This document shows, piece after piece, positions 24,663 through 36,066 of a stretch of 41,698 nucleotides of DNA (positions are counted from its first letter, which is position 1; each line of letters starts with the position of its first letter). The stretch covers positions 904,977 to 946,674 of the forward strand of contig CAJNDS010000491.1 of the NCBI GenBank assembly GCA_905221605.1, given 5' to 3'. A program made the position numbers and the translations under genes. A model generated the notes under the pieces. It was not told the DNA's origin, searched no databases, and worked only from the letters and a program-made list of their open reading frames with translations. The DNA is from Symbiodinium natans. Its lineage: Eukaryota > Sar > Dinophyceae > Suessiales > Symbiodiniaceae.

Positions 24663-25040
24663 AAAAATTGCCTCCCAGCCCTACACCTTAAACCCTAAAA
24701 TTGCACCAGGAGAAGCCTTTTAGTGGCCCTGTTGGCCGTGATGTAGCCGCACGCCCTAAGCCCTTATAAGCGCGCCCGCCTTTCGTCCCATGAGGTGAGG
24801 TGTGGGTGTCAGGTCTAGGCTGGGGTTAGTACTGTTTGGGGTTCAGGGTGTAGGGGTTAGGGTTGAGGCGTTTAATGTTGATCTGTCTTTAGTATGGGCC
24901 CCCCCCCCCCCCAAACAAAATTGGACCCTCTAAAAACGCATGGCGCGGCGACCCCCCCAAACAAATTGGGGGGGGGGAGCAACCGGCCTCAGGGCCTCAA
25001 GCCTTCAGGACCTCAAGGCCTGAAGCTTTCCAGCCTTTAC
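24663..25040. other. Unassigned DNA with homopolymer runs
   Basis: A C-run lies at 24898-24912 and a G-run at 24967-24976. The run-flanked DNA repeats CCCCAAACAAAATTGG. No gene is seen. Confidence 0.4.
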
Positions 25041-25445
25041 GATTCCTGGAGCCCAAGGCCCTCAGGGCCTCAAGCCTTACTGCGTAAGCCCTAAACCAAA
25101 AAAAAAACCTTAAAAAAAAAAAACCATCCGAAAAAAACTTGGCATTCTAGGGGGTAGCCAGACAAACTTACGAAAGACCGTCTGACCGGCCCGGTGGGCT
25201 ACCTATCACAAAATTTGTTTGGGGCCTCGTTTCGTAATGAATTTCCATAAGGCTTTACATGGAACTGGCCGGGCTTAGATTTCCGGATTCTCCGCGCTCT
25301 GGCTCTTTAAGATTCTTTAAGATTCCTGGAGCCCAAGACCCTCAGGGCCTCAAGCCTTACTGCGTACGCCCTTAACCCAAAACACAAACCCTGAAACAAA
25401 AACAACGTCCGGAAAAAACTTGTGCTAATAGCGGGTACCCTGAAC
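25041..25445 (+). repeat. Direct repeat of about 110 bp, two copies 280 bp apart
   Basis: GATTCCTGGAGCCCAAG starts copies at 25041 and 25321. Both continue through CCCTCAGGGCCTCAAGCCTTACTGCGTA, an A-rich stretch and CCGRAAAAAACTTG. The intervening DNA is non-repetitive and contains no gene. Confidence 0.75.
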
Positions 25446-25616
25446 AAACTCGGTTCGCAGAATAAATTTTCGAAACTTGTGATTACAGACCCCTCTAATA
25501 CTAAAGTCAGTCCAACATTAGGGGGTTTAAGGGTTTAGAAGTTGAGGGTTTAGGGTTTCGAGCTCAGGGTTCAGGGGGAACAAATCGGAACAAAGGGGCC
25601 TGAATGGGTTGACTGG

Positions 25617-25707
25617 CTGGTTCTTGGTAGGGATGAGGGAATGAGGGCCCTGCATATACCTTTTAAGGGGTTATATAGGGCCCTCATTCCTTCCTACTAA
25701 GAACCAG
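25617..25707. repeat. 91-bp foldback element
   Basis: CTGGTTCTTGGTAGGGATGA at 25617 pairs with TCCTACTAAGAACCAG ending at 25707. The arms continue into GAATGAGGGCCC / GGGCCCTCATTC. The inner loop contains TATATACC-like sequence. GGGAGTCAGGGAATGAGGTATACC near 23107 and a similar segment at 34852 are diverged single-arm relatives. Confidence 0.65.
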
Positions 25708-26141
25708 GGGCTTATGGATTCAGAGGGTCTAGGGTTATGTGCCTTGACGGAATTGAGGCAGTCGGGCTGAATCCCCTGAACCCTGGGAAAGCACCTCAAC
25801 CCTGAACCCTAAACCCTGAGGGACTCCACTTGGGGGGTTTAGGGTTTAGAGTGTATGGTGTAGGGTTACGGTTTCCCACAAAATAGGGCAGTCCTCTACA
25901 TCAGGATCCGTTTTGGTTGGGTCGAACAAAACCCGCTCAACCCCTACGCAGCAGAGGCAGGGTTTAGAGTTTGGGTTCCGGGTTCTGGGTTAATTAGTTC
26001 TTAGGGTTTAGGGGTTGGGGGTTGAGGTTGAGCAAAAACCCTACACCCCGAAGAGGCCCTGCTGTCCGCAACCCTTCGTAGCCCCTAAGAGACCCGAAAC
26101 AGGTGAAACCCTTAACTCCAACCCCTACACCCTCAACTTCA
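25708..26141. other. Degenerate telomere-like DNA
   Basis: C-rich and G-rich units face each other within 20 bp near 25800-25850. The rest is diverged. No gene is seen. Confidence 0.4.
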
Positions 26142-26204
26142 AGCCCTAAACCCTAAACCCTAAACCCTAAACCCTAAACCCTAAACCCTAAACCCTAAAC
26201 CCCA
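26142..26204 (-). repeat. Telomere-type array, C-rich strand
   Basis: Nine CCCTAAA units. Confidence 0.9.
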
Positions 26205-26698
26205 CAGCTTTTTGCAAAAGTGAAGTGTGCTCCCAGGTGGAGCCAGTAGTCGTACAGCATCCTATGTCCAGAAGATGGCTTCAAGAGGCACAGGGCTCAG
26301 GGTTTTTGGGCTGCCAAGGCTACTTCTGGGAGAGGCCTTGAGGATGTATACAGGGTATATAGCAGGTATAGAGGGACCCAACTGCTTCCGGGTGTCCAGT
26401 GTCTAGGGTGGGAGTGCAAAATGTGTTCCCTGACTTTGGGGTCGTTCTCTGACCACCTCACAGACTCGACTTTCACTTTGCTTACTTAACTAATGATGCT
26501 TAACCTTTTTCCCCTCGGTTATTGGAGAAGTAAGTATGCGAAGCTCTATTACCCAATCCCTAAAACCACCCAAACTCGCATGCTCCAGCTAGGCTCTGCA
26601 TGCAGTAAAAAAGCATGTGTGTAGGTTTAGGGTTTAGGCTTTAGGCTTCAGGCTTCAGGCTTTAGGCTTTGGGCGGCGCTTTCGGTGGGTTCGTTCAT
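26205..26698. other. Unassigned stretch
   Basis: It is single-copy-looking DNA followed by TTTAGGCTTCAGGC-type degenerate repeats (26622-26670). No open frame stands out. Confidence 0.35.
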
Positions 26699-26711
26699 AA
26701 GTAGTAGTAGC

Positions 26712-26779
<68 letters not shown>

Positions 26780-26806
26780 TAGTAGTGGTAGTAGTAGTAG
26801 TAGTAG
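26699..26806 (+). repeat. (AGT)n trinucleotide repeat
   Basis: About 36 units, with occasional AGC, GGT and AGA interruptions. Confidence 0.95.
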
Positions 26807-26899
26807 AAGGCATACTCTCCGGGTTTGAGGGGCTTAGGCTAGCATCTCCCGACAGATTCCGGAAAGGTTAGTCCCTAAACCTCAACATGCCCCCAACAA

Positions 26900-27060
26900 G
26901 GGTTTTAGGGTTTAGGGTTTAGGGTTTAGAGTTTAGGGTTTAGGGTTTAGGGTTTAGGCAAGCCTGAACGCCGAATACCCAGCGCCTACGGCCCCTTTTG
27001 CCAGAACGTTCGGGTTTCGGATTTAGGGTTTCGGGTTTAGGGTTTAGGGTTTAGGGTAGG
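26900..27060 (+). repeat. Telomere-type arrays, G-rich strand
   Basis: TTTAGGG units lie at 26904-26960 and 27020-27057, separated by a 60-bp GC-rich spacer. Confidence 0.8.
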
Positions 27061-27184
27061 TAATTAGGGCACTGGCAGCTAATGCACGCCTTCACCTCCT
27101 CCATGAGATCTCCGTAGCTGCTCCGAGCTCGCTTAGCCGCCGTTGGTTCCAGGCAGCTCTGGCTGGCATATCTAGCTAGCGACT

Positions 27185-27535
27185 ATGGCGTCTACAGACT
27201 CTGGCGACGATCTGGAGCAGCTGCTCAGGAGACGCAAAAGGCGTAGAGGCATACCAGACAGCTGTAGGCCAGAGTTAACGAGTGCCCAACCAGACCAAAA
27301 GCAGCTCGATGCCACGATTGAGAATGCCAAAGCCAAGAGGCTGCAGAGAGCAACGATGTAGCTGTGGTCTCATCGTCATGCCTGTCTGTCCAGAGACCAG
27401 CCAAAGCGAGAGGCAGGCAAGCCAGGACTTGTGCAACCGTGCGATCCTTTTGCAAAAGGAGTTAGACACGGCCAACGGCTGGCAAAACCATGCGGTTGAC
27501 TCGCAAAAAGCCTTAGACAAGACGGAGGGTGAGAT
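27185..27535 (+). pseudogene. Coding-like fragment between telomere-type arrays, frame broken
   Basis: An ATG at 27185 opens 58 codons to a TAG at 27359. The product is hydrophilic (MASTDSGDDLEQLLRRRKRR at its start, ending NAKAKRLQRATM) and looks like genuine protein. About 70 bp later frame 3 resumes a similar helical, charged sequence (ILLQKELDTANGWQNH to LDKTEGE, about 27446-27535). It then runs into TTTTGGG repeats. The two parts could be exons or one exon broken by frameshifts. Coiled-coil character is likely; no family is recognised. Confidence 0.35.
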
Positions 27536-27545
27536 GGTTTTGGGT

Positions 27546-28251
27546 TTTGGGTTTTGGGTTTAGGAACGCCCTTGTTTCCTTGAATCGAAAGTGCCTGCGC
27601 TGACCTGGGTCAGCGCGAAACCTCAGACCCTGAAGCCCTATCAACCTAAACCTCAAACCCTCAACCGTAAACCCTAAACACGAAATCCTAAGCCCTAGGC
27701 CCTAGGCCCTAAGCCCTAAGCCCTACATGTCCTCGAGTTTAGGGTTCAGGGAAGATTTTCTTTTCTTTTATTTTTCAATGCAACCCAAAAGGAGTACTAA
27801 CACTGTATTTGTATTATGGTTCAAAGGCGGGTATAGGCCAAAGGTGTGGGAACATCTCCTCAACCGAATGCCAAGCCCTAGCCATAAACCCTCCACAGTA
27901 GGCTCTACCCTAAAACACCCAATAAACACTCTTATTAAAAGCCCTGTAAACCCTAGTAAAGCACGACCAAGCCCTTTGAAACCCTACAAGCCCTAATAAG
28001 ACCCGATAAACCCTTATCTAAAACCCTATAAACCCTAATTGTAAACGCTTGCGCGCGCTGCCTCGGCAGCCGGCCGGCCCACGGACAGGAAAGGAGGAAA
28101 GAGCGGGGGGGGGTACCAGGGCGTGGCAGGGTCTCAGCAAGGTGGGGGGAAGGGTTGGGCTAGGGAAGGAGGCCCGATCCGGGTCTGCTTGTTCCAGACG
28201 CTTCTCGGCAGGAAGCCGAGGCGAATCAAGCCCAACAAAGCCCCAAAGCCC
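27546..28251. other. Degenerate telomere-like DNA and unassigned GC-rich DNA
   Basis: CCCTAAG/CCCTAGG variants fill 27640-27725. A 28030-28230 stretch is GC-rich with a G-run at 28106. Open frames on both strands there are equally long, which argues against a gene. Confidence 0.4.
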
Positions 28252-28575
28252 CAAACCCTCAACCCCAAACCCTAAACCCCAAACCCTAAACCCTAAACCC
28301 CAAACCCCAAACCCCAAACCCTAAACCCCAAACCCCAAACCCTAAACCCCAAACCCCAAACCCTAAACCCCACAAAAGCCTTGGAATGTCGCAGGGAACT
28401 TCGCTCAACGAGCGGGTCGATAGACCCCGGCAGGCCGGGGGCTCGGCGGAGTAGGGATTTTGGGGATTTTGGGGGTTTAGGGTTTAGGGTTTAGGGTTTA
28501 GGGTTTAGGGTTTAGGGTTTAGGGTTTAGGGTTTAGGGTTTAGGGTTTAGGGTTTAGGGTTTAGGGTTTAGGGTA
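28252..28575. repeat. Telomere-type pair: C-rich array, about 100-bp spacer, G-rich array
   Basis: About 17 CCCTAAA/CCCCAAA units (28252-28372) are followed by a spacer and about 14 TTTAGGG units (28473-28575). On the reverse strand the spacer is open and reads like protein (SLSEVPCDIPRLL within it). This is the longest clean pair in the right half. Confidence 0.8.
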
Positions 28576-29159
28576 AGGGTTTCGGGTTTGGGGATTTAAG
28601 GTTTAGGGTTTAGGGTTTGAGGGCCCCTACGAAACTGGTATGGGCATTTCAGGGATTTTTGTGGGGGTTTCGCCGAGCCTTGGGCCTTAAGCCCTAGGCC
28701 CCAAACCCCTCAACCCGAAACCCTGCGTGCCCCTGCGTGCAGGTTGGCTGCGGGACGCGCGCGTACTGCAGAGTTCCAAGAAACGACTTACTTGGCCTTA
28801 GGGTTTAGGGTTCTAGGGTTTAGGGTTTGGGTTTAGGCCCTAAACTTTAGGGTTTAGGGTTTAGGGTTACAAGAGGGTTCAGGGTTCAGGGCTTAGAGTT
28901 TACTAGGATCTTGGTTGTCGGGGGGCCAAAAATGCGCGCGGGACCCCTCTTGGCGCGTGGGAAAAGAGCAGGAGCATTCGAAGCGGGAGGGCTTCATGGT
29001 CCCACTTGTTTGGCAGGGGGGCGGGGGGGACCTAAACCCGAAACCCTAAACCCTAAACCCTAAACCCTAAACCCTAGTCATCCCTTGAGAAGTACAGGGC
29101 TTGGGGGGCCAGGCCCAAAGCTTTCAGCCGAAACCCTAAACTTTAAACTGTAAATGCTG
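28576..29159. other. Scattered telomere-type units, no gene
   Basis: Short G-rich blocks lie at 28797-28870 and a C-rich block at 29036-29077. GC-rich single-copy-looking DNA lies between them. Confidence 0.5.
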
Positions 29160-29262
29160 CACTTGGTGGCCCGATGGTTCACCCTTATGTTTGTTCAAGG
29201 TTCCCTGAATTTAAGCAAAAAAAGGGTGCCCTTGTGGTAATATGGTTTCTGGACTACCAAGT
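29160..29262. repeat. MITE-like element, family C, copy 2
   Basis: ACTTGGTGGCCCGATGG at the left and GGACTACCAAGT at the right are imperfect inverted ends. The interior shares GTTCAAGGTTCCCTGAAT and AAAGGGTGCCCTT with the other copies. Confidence 0.55.
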
Positions 29263-29520
29263 ACATGGCTGAGGGTGTTGGGCTTAGGCCCCTAAACCCT
29301 AAACGCTAAACCCTGACCCTATAACCCTGTAAACACTAAAACGCCTAAACCCTAAAAACCCTACCCCTAAAAACCCTAACCCCATAAAACCCGAACCCTA
29401 TAAACCCTAGCCCTATAAACCCTAACCCTATAAGCCCTAAACTTGAAAAAAAACCCTAAACCCGAAAAGACCTCGTGGTTTCAAAACCCTAAACCCTAAA
29501 CCCTAAACCCTAAACCCAGG
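29263..29520 (-). repeat. Variant telomere-type repeats, C-rich strand
   Basis: CCCTATAAACCCTAACCC variants dominate, then four clean CCCTAAA units at 29488-29518. Confidence 0.75.
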
Positions 29521-30511
29521 CTCTGGTCGATGCGCCGGGGGCCCTGCGGCTTGGTGTACATTAGCGACGCCGAGCCAAAGAGGGGCCTCGCCTGAAGGGG
29601 CTCTAACTTTGTAAGACCTTCCTTGGGGACCGAATGAACTCTAAATGGTATCATAGGGGGTTAGAGTAGAATTAGGTACATGGGCCCTAAGAGGGCTATA
29701 CCTTAATAGGGATTATAGTGGTATAGGGTGTATGACCCCAATCTTTAGGGGTTCAATGGATCCCCAAGGTTAGACCCCACTTAGAAGCATCAAACAAAAT
29801 GTGGCCCCTCCGACACACTCCCGCCGAGCAAGGTCGAGGGACCTGCATTTTGCCAAAGACTTTTCGTGTAAAGAAGCCATGGCCGTAATGGCCGAAGGCC
29901 AGCGCACCACCGTCTTACCTTGTGAGCAGGAATTCTGCCGGAGGGTAGCGGACACGGCACGGATCATGGAGAAGAGAAAAGTTGGCCGTTGCCCCAATGC
30001 CACCCGCAGAAGGGTTAGGGTTTAGGGTTTGAATTGTCGGCGAGACCAGAAGCGGTCTTGACCCTAAACTGGCCTGAACCTGCGTGTTTATTGCATAGGA
30101 GATGAGAGTGTGAGAGTGAGGAAGAGCACGAGGGAGCACCAGTCACCACAAGGCACAGTGCTTTAGCCTCTTAAGTTCGAATCGCGGCGGCGCTTAAATG
30201 ACATCCTGTGGTGGGGTTTAGGGTTAAGGGTTTAGGTTTTAGGGTTTAGGGTTGTTCTCTGCTTGCAAGAGGCTTGATCGCGAGAGTCGGGGGTCTGATT
30301 TTAAGGTTTAGGGTTACTTTAGGGTTTAGGGTGGAAGCTGTTCTTTGGGTGTCCTTTCGCTGTGCCCCTAGAGGTGGGGGAACCTAGCCTAAACCCTAAA
30401 TCCTAATGCCAAACCCCAAACTCTAAACCCTAAACCCTAAACTCTTCCTGCTCCGAGATGTTGCGAGATCTTGCTGGGCTACACCGGCCGCGTTGTGATC
30501 CTGCGTTGTAG
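29521..30511. other. Mostly unassigned, one weakly coding-like segment
   Basis: A frame open from about 29801 to 30010 is basic and ordinary in composition (HFAKDFSCKEAMAVMAEGQR) and ends at TTAGGG units. It has no recognised domain, and the ATG nearest its middle is at 29879. Short telomere-type blocks lie at 30015, 30213-30255 and 30410-30445. Confidence 0.3.
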
Positions 30512-30621
30512 ACTTTGTGGTGCTTTACTGTAACTTTACATCTTTAGCCTTTTTGGGTTTATTGGGTTTCTTAATAAGGCAGCTAAAAGTTTAGTTTTTT
30601 GCTACCCTCCTAAGTGCAGCC
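30512..30621 (+). repeat. Dispersed repeat B, copy 2
   Basis: CTTTGTGGTGCTTTACTGTAACTTTAC through TTGGGTTTCTTAATAAGGCAG to GCTACCCTCCTAAGTGCAGCC. This is the intact form with which the copies at 5407 and 39833 can be compared. Confidence 0.8.
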
Positions 30622-30739
30622 TTGTAGACCTGATGATCAGGTTCAGATCATCCGCCCGACCCAGTCAAGTGGGCTAAGGGCATCGTGGGGTCCTAAACCC
30701 TAGACCCTGAACCCTAAACCCTGAACCCTAAACCCTAAA

Positions 30740-30890
30740 CCGGCTTTCTCGTCGTTTGAGGGCGAATTTTACGAGCCTCCGGCTCATGCTGTCGACCAAG
30801 ATTCCGCAAACCAGAAAGAGCCAACCATTGAGCTGAGCCTACTTCATCGCTTGGGGCTAGGGGTAATGCACGGGGGGAGGGGGGAGGGGT
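30740..30890 (+). other. Coding-like fragment after a telomere-type array
   Basis: The frame entering from CCCTAAA units stays open and encodes FEGEFYEPPAHAVDQDSANQ then KEPTIELSLLHRLGLG before a poly-G-rich tract. It looks like an exon piece, but no family is recognised. Confidence 0.25.
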
Positions 30891-30960
30891 AGGGGCAGGA
30901 GAAGGAGTAGGAGTTGGGGTAGGGGCAGGGGCAAGGGTAGGGGTAGGAAGGGTCGTGGAC
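30866..30960 (+). repeat. G-rich purine minisatellite
   Basis: GGGGYAGGGGCAGGAG-type units have many runs of four G residues. The tract could form G-quadruplexes. Confidence 0.7.
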
Positions 30961-31019
30961 CAGCACCGCTTGACTTCAAGGCGTGAAGGTAGGGAGGGGG
31001 TCCACACTCCGCCAACGCC

Positions 31020-31230
31020 AAAGCCTCTAAACCCCCTAAACCCTTTACACCCTTTCAACCCTATAAACCCTATAAACCCTTTAAACCCTTTCAACCCTAT
31101 TTCAACCCTATAAACCCTATGAACCTTCAAAACCCTAGAAACCCTAGAAACCCTAGAAACCCTAAACCCTATAAATCCTTTAAACCCTATCAACCCTAGA
31201 AACCCTAAACCCCTAACCCCTCACCACTCA
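31020..31230 (-). repeat. Variant repeat block, CCCTATAAA/CCCTTTAAA/CCCTAGAAA
   Basis: Nine-base relatives of the telomere heptamer alternate. The reverse-strand open frame across it is repeat-encoded. Confidence 0.8.
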
Positions 31231-32511
31231 GACCCTGTCCCGCCGCAGCCGCTTTCCCAAAATCGCGGATCTGGAGATCCCTTGCTGGCCTTGCTGGGGC
31301 CTTGCTCTCTCAGTTTTGTGGCTTAGGGCTGTAAACTCAGCGGCTTCTAACTACCCTAAAACCCCTAAACCCCTAAACCCTGAACCCTTTCAGGGTTCCC
31401 TGGCTGTAAACTCAGGGGAAAGCTTGAAGCATTCATTGCGCAGCCCACAAACATCTAGTCTGGGGTCTAGTTCTACCCCACCCTCGACATCTAGCCCCAA
31501 ATCATAAACAAACCCCAAATACTAAACTTTCACAAAGATATGGACCCTTATACGCACAACCGTAACGTCTTCGAGGCGATTTCCGATGATAGGGGTGCCA
31601 TGTTAAGGTTCCCATGATTGGGGTTTCACCATGTTGGTCAATCTGGGGGGGTTACCCGGATTAAAAGAAAAAAACGTCTCTACATCCCTAAGACCTGCCT
31701 TGTATGAGAACCCCAACCCCTAGAGGGTTTAGGGCCGTGTGGGGGGGTGGGGGGGAAGTTGCTGAATCGAAGTTGAGAGGCTGAAGTTCAGCTGGGCGCC
31801 TTCAGACAGACCACAAAGAAGACCCGAACCCCCACCTTACCCCTGAACCACTAAACCCCTGCACCCTGTTTCTATATCCCCCATGGGAGCTTATTTTGTA
31901 TTGTTGTTTCTATAAATCCCAAGAGGGTATTTAACATATTTGTTTATTGAGGTTCTAAGGGGAGTATAGATATAATCCTCTATAAACCGAAACCCGAAAT
32001 CCCAGCCCCCTAAGCCCGAAAGCCCTAATTGTAGCATGCCCTCGTCCACTGGATGACACGCACGTCCCACCGCTCTTCCACAACACAGTTTCTACCACAC
32101 GCGGAGAGAGTGTCCCTAGGGTTTGAGGTTTAGGGTTTAGGGTTTAGGGTTTAGGGTTAGGGTTTAGGGTTTAGGGCATGTGGACTGAGAGGCTTGGACA
32201 ATCGGTCCCTTCATCTCATGTGGTGCACAATGCGGCAGATTGGGGCGATTGGGGGTACTTGGAGGTTCAGGGGTACTTATATAACCCCAATGTATACCTG
32301 TACTTAGAGCCTACTTCGAAGACTTAGGGGGCCGATCAGAACAGTTATAGTTGGGGTTACTAATCCCTAAACCCTAAGTCCAAGCTGAAACCCTAAACCC
32401 TAAACCCTAAACCCAGTGTTGGCTGAGCAACAGACTCAATTTTCAGAAAGGAATGAATCACTTCGGTCGTTGCAAGACCACGAAACCCTTCTAAACCGTT
32501 TGAATTCCTGT
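31231..32511. other. Unassigned DNA with short telomere-type blocks
   Basis: A G-rich array lies at 32118-32178 and a C-rich array at 32385-32415. An open frame of 63 codons near 31316-31507 is Pro/Ser-rich and partly repeat-encoded. I see no gene. Confidence 0.45.
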
Positions 32512-32699
32512 AAACCCTAAACCCTAAACCCTAAACCCTAAACCGCAATCCCAGGAATGCTCCGTGCCACCGCCCTGCGCATGGCGGGCCGAGTTGAGAA
32601 GCGGCTGGCAGAGCTCGGGTGGGGGCACCCGAGGGAGCTGCGTTCGGCAGTTTAGGGTTTAGGGTTTAGGGTTTAGGGTTTAGGGTTTAGGGTTTAGGG
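32512..32699. repeat. Telomere-type pair enclosing a 32-codon open frame
   Basis: C-rich units (32512-32545) and seven G-rich units (32650-32699) flank 104 bp. An ATG at 32557 starts MLRATALRMAGRVEKRLAEL, continues through a Trp/Gly/His-containing stretch, and ends at the TAG within the first TTTAGGG unit (32653-32655). Composition is typical of real protein. It is too short to assign. Confidence 0.6.
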
Positions 32700-33236
32700 C
32701 CACTCCTTTTGGGGGGGTTTGGGTTCAGGGCTAATTTAATGGGGTTTGGGTTTAGGGTTTGAGGGTTTTAGATTTAAAGGCTTTTGGGTTTAGGGGTCTG
32801 AGGGGTCACAGGGGTCCAAGGGAGGTACCTAGGGAAGCTCGGGGAGCCATGTGCGCGAGGGGGGGGGGGGGGGGGGGAGTTCTGGTTGGGAGCTTTTTTC
32901 GGGTTCTTGGGTTTTGGGTGTTGGGTTTTTGTTTGCTTTTATGGGGTTTGGGGAGGGTTTTGTCAATAGATTTTGCTGTTTTTGTTTCTTTCTGTTTTAG
33001 GGGCTTCAGGGTTGCTGCCGAGGTTTGAGGCCGTGACTCCAAAACCCTAAAACCTATACGTTTTTAACCCTAAACCCTAAACCCTTTAAGCCCTAAAACC
33101 CCTGAACGACCCTCTAAAACCTACAAGCCCCAAAAAGCCCTAAAAACTCTTCGAACCTCCACAAACCCGGTAAACCCTAAACCTAAACCTCTAAACCCTA
33201 AAACCCCTAACAACCCTAAGAACCCGGCAACCCCTA
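32700..33236. other. G-rich and degenerate telomere-like DNA
   Basis: A run of about 20 G residues is at 32858-32877. From 33040 onward CCCTAAA variants of mixed length dominate. No gene is seen. Confidence 0.5.
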
Positions 33237-33428
33237 AGAAACCCTAAACCCTAAACCCTAAACCCTAAACCCTAAACCCTCCAAACCCTAAGAACCCCAT
33301 TGAGGCTGGCGGTCCCTGAAGCAGCGGCGCCCGCTGCCAACTATGTTCCCTGGGTGCGTCGGCGGCCCCAGGGTGTAGGGTTTAGGGTTTAGGGTTTAGG
33401 GTTTAGGGTTTAGGGTTTAGGGTTTAGG
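33237..33428. repeat. Telomere-type pair enclosing a coding-like segment
   Basis: C-rich units (33237-33299) and seven G-rich units (33377-33428) enclose about 77 bp. One frame is open throughout, with RLAVPEAAAPAANYVPWVRR. A (TTTGTGTAGGG)n-type block follows at 33429-33510. Confidence 0.6.
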
Positions 33429-33510
33429 TTTTGTGTAGGTTCGTATTGGGTTTGTGTAGTGTTTGTATTGGGTTTGTGTAAAGTTTGTGTAGGGTCTGTG
33501 TAGGGTTTGT

Positions 33511-35888
33511 TGTTCATGTTCTTATAAGCGGGCCCCTTTTCGGAGCCCATCCGAAGGGACCATGTACCTACCCGAAGATCGTAGGGCTCGCTAGACCGTT
33601 TCTGGAAGTAGTTTTTAGTTGGTACTCTACGGAAGGAGACGTTTTGAGTTTTTTCCCCGCTGAGCGTAGCGCATGAGGGGCCATGAAAACATATTGAGCC
33701 TAGGCGACTGCAGATATGCCTAATACAGGGGCCTGACTAGTTAGAATCGGGGTTTGGGCTCCTAATCCCTATAGAATCCTTAGCAGCCATAACACATTCG
33801 TTTTTAGAGTGGGCCCCAAACCTACCCTAGTGTAGGGCTGAGGGGCTTTTCGGGTTCCGGGTTCTACGGGCCGAAAAAAAGCCCGTTGGACTTGTTTTTG
33901 TGGTGTGAGGGTGGGTGGGGGTTTTGGAGGGGCGCGAACCGAAAACTGAAAGTTCGGGATCCCTCTTAGCGACGACTTTTTGGGTTTAGGGTTCAGGGTG
34001 CAGGGTTGAGGGCCTAGGGTCCCTATATCCCAATGTTTGCCTTCATTTCTCCCAGGAAACTGGACAAGCAAGAAGCTCGTGTCTAACATCCCAAGCCCTG
34101 CAACGCCAAACCCTACTTGAAGATTAATGGTGCTTATTAACCAATGATAACTGTACTTGCAAGGGTTTAGGGTTTAGGGTTTTAGGGTTTCCGGGTTTTA
34201 GGGTTGTAGGGTTTAAGTTTAGGGCTTAGGGTTTGGGTTTTATAGCAGTACATACTTGTCTAGGTAGGGTCTTGGGACATTTTATATTTTCCCTTATTTG
34301 GGTTTAAGAGCATCATACTCAGGAATATGTTTCAGAGGGTTTTAGGGGCCATCCTAGTTGTACTTAGAAGCATATTAGGGCACTTAGGCACTCATGGGGG
34401 GCTTATAAGTGGGTTGTAAGCACAATGATCCCTCCACTGCCATGCTAGGAATCTGGTCAGCATTCAGTTTTTAGGGTTTAGGGCTTTAGGGCTTTAGGGT
34501 TTGGGGTTTAGGGCTTTAGGGCTTTAGGGCTTTAAGGGCTTTAGGGCTTTGGGGCTTTAGGGCTTTAGAGTTTAGGGTTACGGTTTTTTTCGGCCCCCCC
34601 CTGGAAATCCTAAATTGCTTTGTTGGGGCCTTGTGGCCTGGCGGGGCATCGCCCAGGTTCTGGGAACCTCCTGTTTATCTCCGGACAGATCCCAAAGCAG
34701 CCAGACAACTCTCTCTTGAAAGGCAGGTCTCATCCTGTAGGGTTTAGGGTTTAGGGTTTAGTGTTTAGGGTTTAGGGTCTTGAAAGGCAGGTCTCATCCT
34801 TGCCGGCTGTTAGCGGTTTAGGGTTTTGGGTTTACTCACTGCTTCTGAATTGGGAGTCATGGAAATGAGGTATGCCTACATCGCCCCTCAAAGGGTCATG
34901 TAGTTGAGGAGGGACCCTGATTTCTTATCCAGCACTTGTACTTGGGCCTTGGAAGTTACAGGTCTACACGGAGACTCAGTAGTATCTAACCTTGACCTTA
35001 ATGTAATCAACCCTTCAAAGAGACGTGCGTCGTGCTAGCTCGATGCAAAGGGAAACTTGGGCGATCGGAGTCCGCTGTGGTTCCGAGTGCCAGTAATATA
35101 GGGGCCAGAATAACTACTAGTAGTATTCCCTTGTGGCCCCTTTGTAATTCTACTATGGCAACCCCCTAAAACTCTATTCTAATTATTGAGGCCCCTAACT
35201 TGGAGGTTCATGGTACTTTGTAAACTAATTGAAACTGTACTTGTAACCCGCTTGTAGCCATGTTAGGGTACGCAAGGGGCTTATAAGTGGGTTTAACTGC
35301 AATTATAATTGGGTTATAAGTACCCTGAACTGAACCTCCAAGTAGTAAGCATTGGGGACAGGTCTGGAGCTGTTTTGTGGGCCGATCTCAGGGTGCACGC
35401 GTGCGCCTCGCCCTGGGTGGAGCCTATCTAGCAGCCCCAATGTTGCTCAGGGCATTCTGGCATTCTTGGTGTGAATTGGGATTGCAAGTATGATGCCTAG
35501 CTTTTCGTTTGCAAACCCGCAAGTCCTCGAAGCCCGACAACGCAGGAACACTGGGCGCCACGCTGGGCATCGATGAGGGCAAGGCACGAACCTTCGGTTT
35601 GTCTAAAGGTATATAAGGGGTACATAAGGGTTCAGGGACCATACAACTACCCCAAGAATTTGCTTTTTGCAAAAGAGGGGGGGGGGACCAGAACCAAAAC
35701 ACTACACCCTTTGAAACTGCGCAGAGGACGAAGCGTCAAGAAATCATGGGACTTTGCTCAGTGCAGAGTAAATCTACTGAAGCCGTACCATGCGCGCAAC
35801 GACCAGAAAAGCTGCAACACCTTAGCCCTTTCTGCTGCGTACCCTTGATCGCTTTGCAGTCAGGGTCACCTTCTGCTTAACCCCAAAA
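33511..35888. other. Long stretch without a gene
   Basis: GGGCTTTAG nonamers fill about 34465-34575. TTTAGGG units occur at 34160-34190 and 34738-34770, and the segment GAAAGGCAGGTCTCATCC is duplicated on either side of the latter block (34718 and 34781). A single-copy-looking region at 35030-35560 contains TAGGGGCCAGAATAACTACTAGTAGTATTCCC, which matches in reverse complement a segment at 40553-40590. Frames at 35573-35848 (91 codons, forward) and 35424-35702 (reverse) have ordinary composition but no domain. Confidence 0.4.
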
Positions 35889-36066
35889 AACCCTAAACCC
35901 TAAACCCTAACCCTAAACCCTAAACCCTAAACCCTAAACCCAAGTTTTCGGGTGGCCCTAAGCCTTGATAATCTGCGCGGCGGGCTTGACATGCAAAATG
36001 CACGCTGATCTCTGCGTTCGTGGCAGGGTTCCCAAATTAGGGCAGCGTGGTTTAGGGTTTAGGGTC
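35889..36066. repeat. Telomere-type pair, weak right side
   Basis: Seven to eight C-rich units (35889-35942) are followed by about 107 bp and a short GTTTAGGGTTTAGGG at 36050-36066. Confidence 0.5.

Noticed and set aside
29160-29200. tRNA-derived SINE suggested by TGGCCCGATGG and GTTCAAGG
   Set aside because: The presumed B box has two extra bases, and the unit has inverted ends, which fit a MITE better.
30130-30200. Possible tRNA: GTTCGAATC resembling a T-loop
   Set aside because: The bases around it cannot form the five-pair T-stem, and no acceptor or anticodon arm was found upstream.
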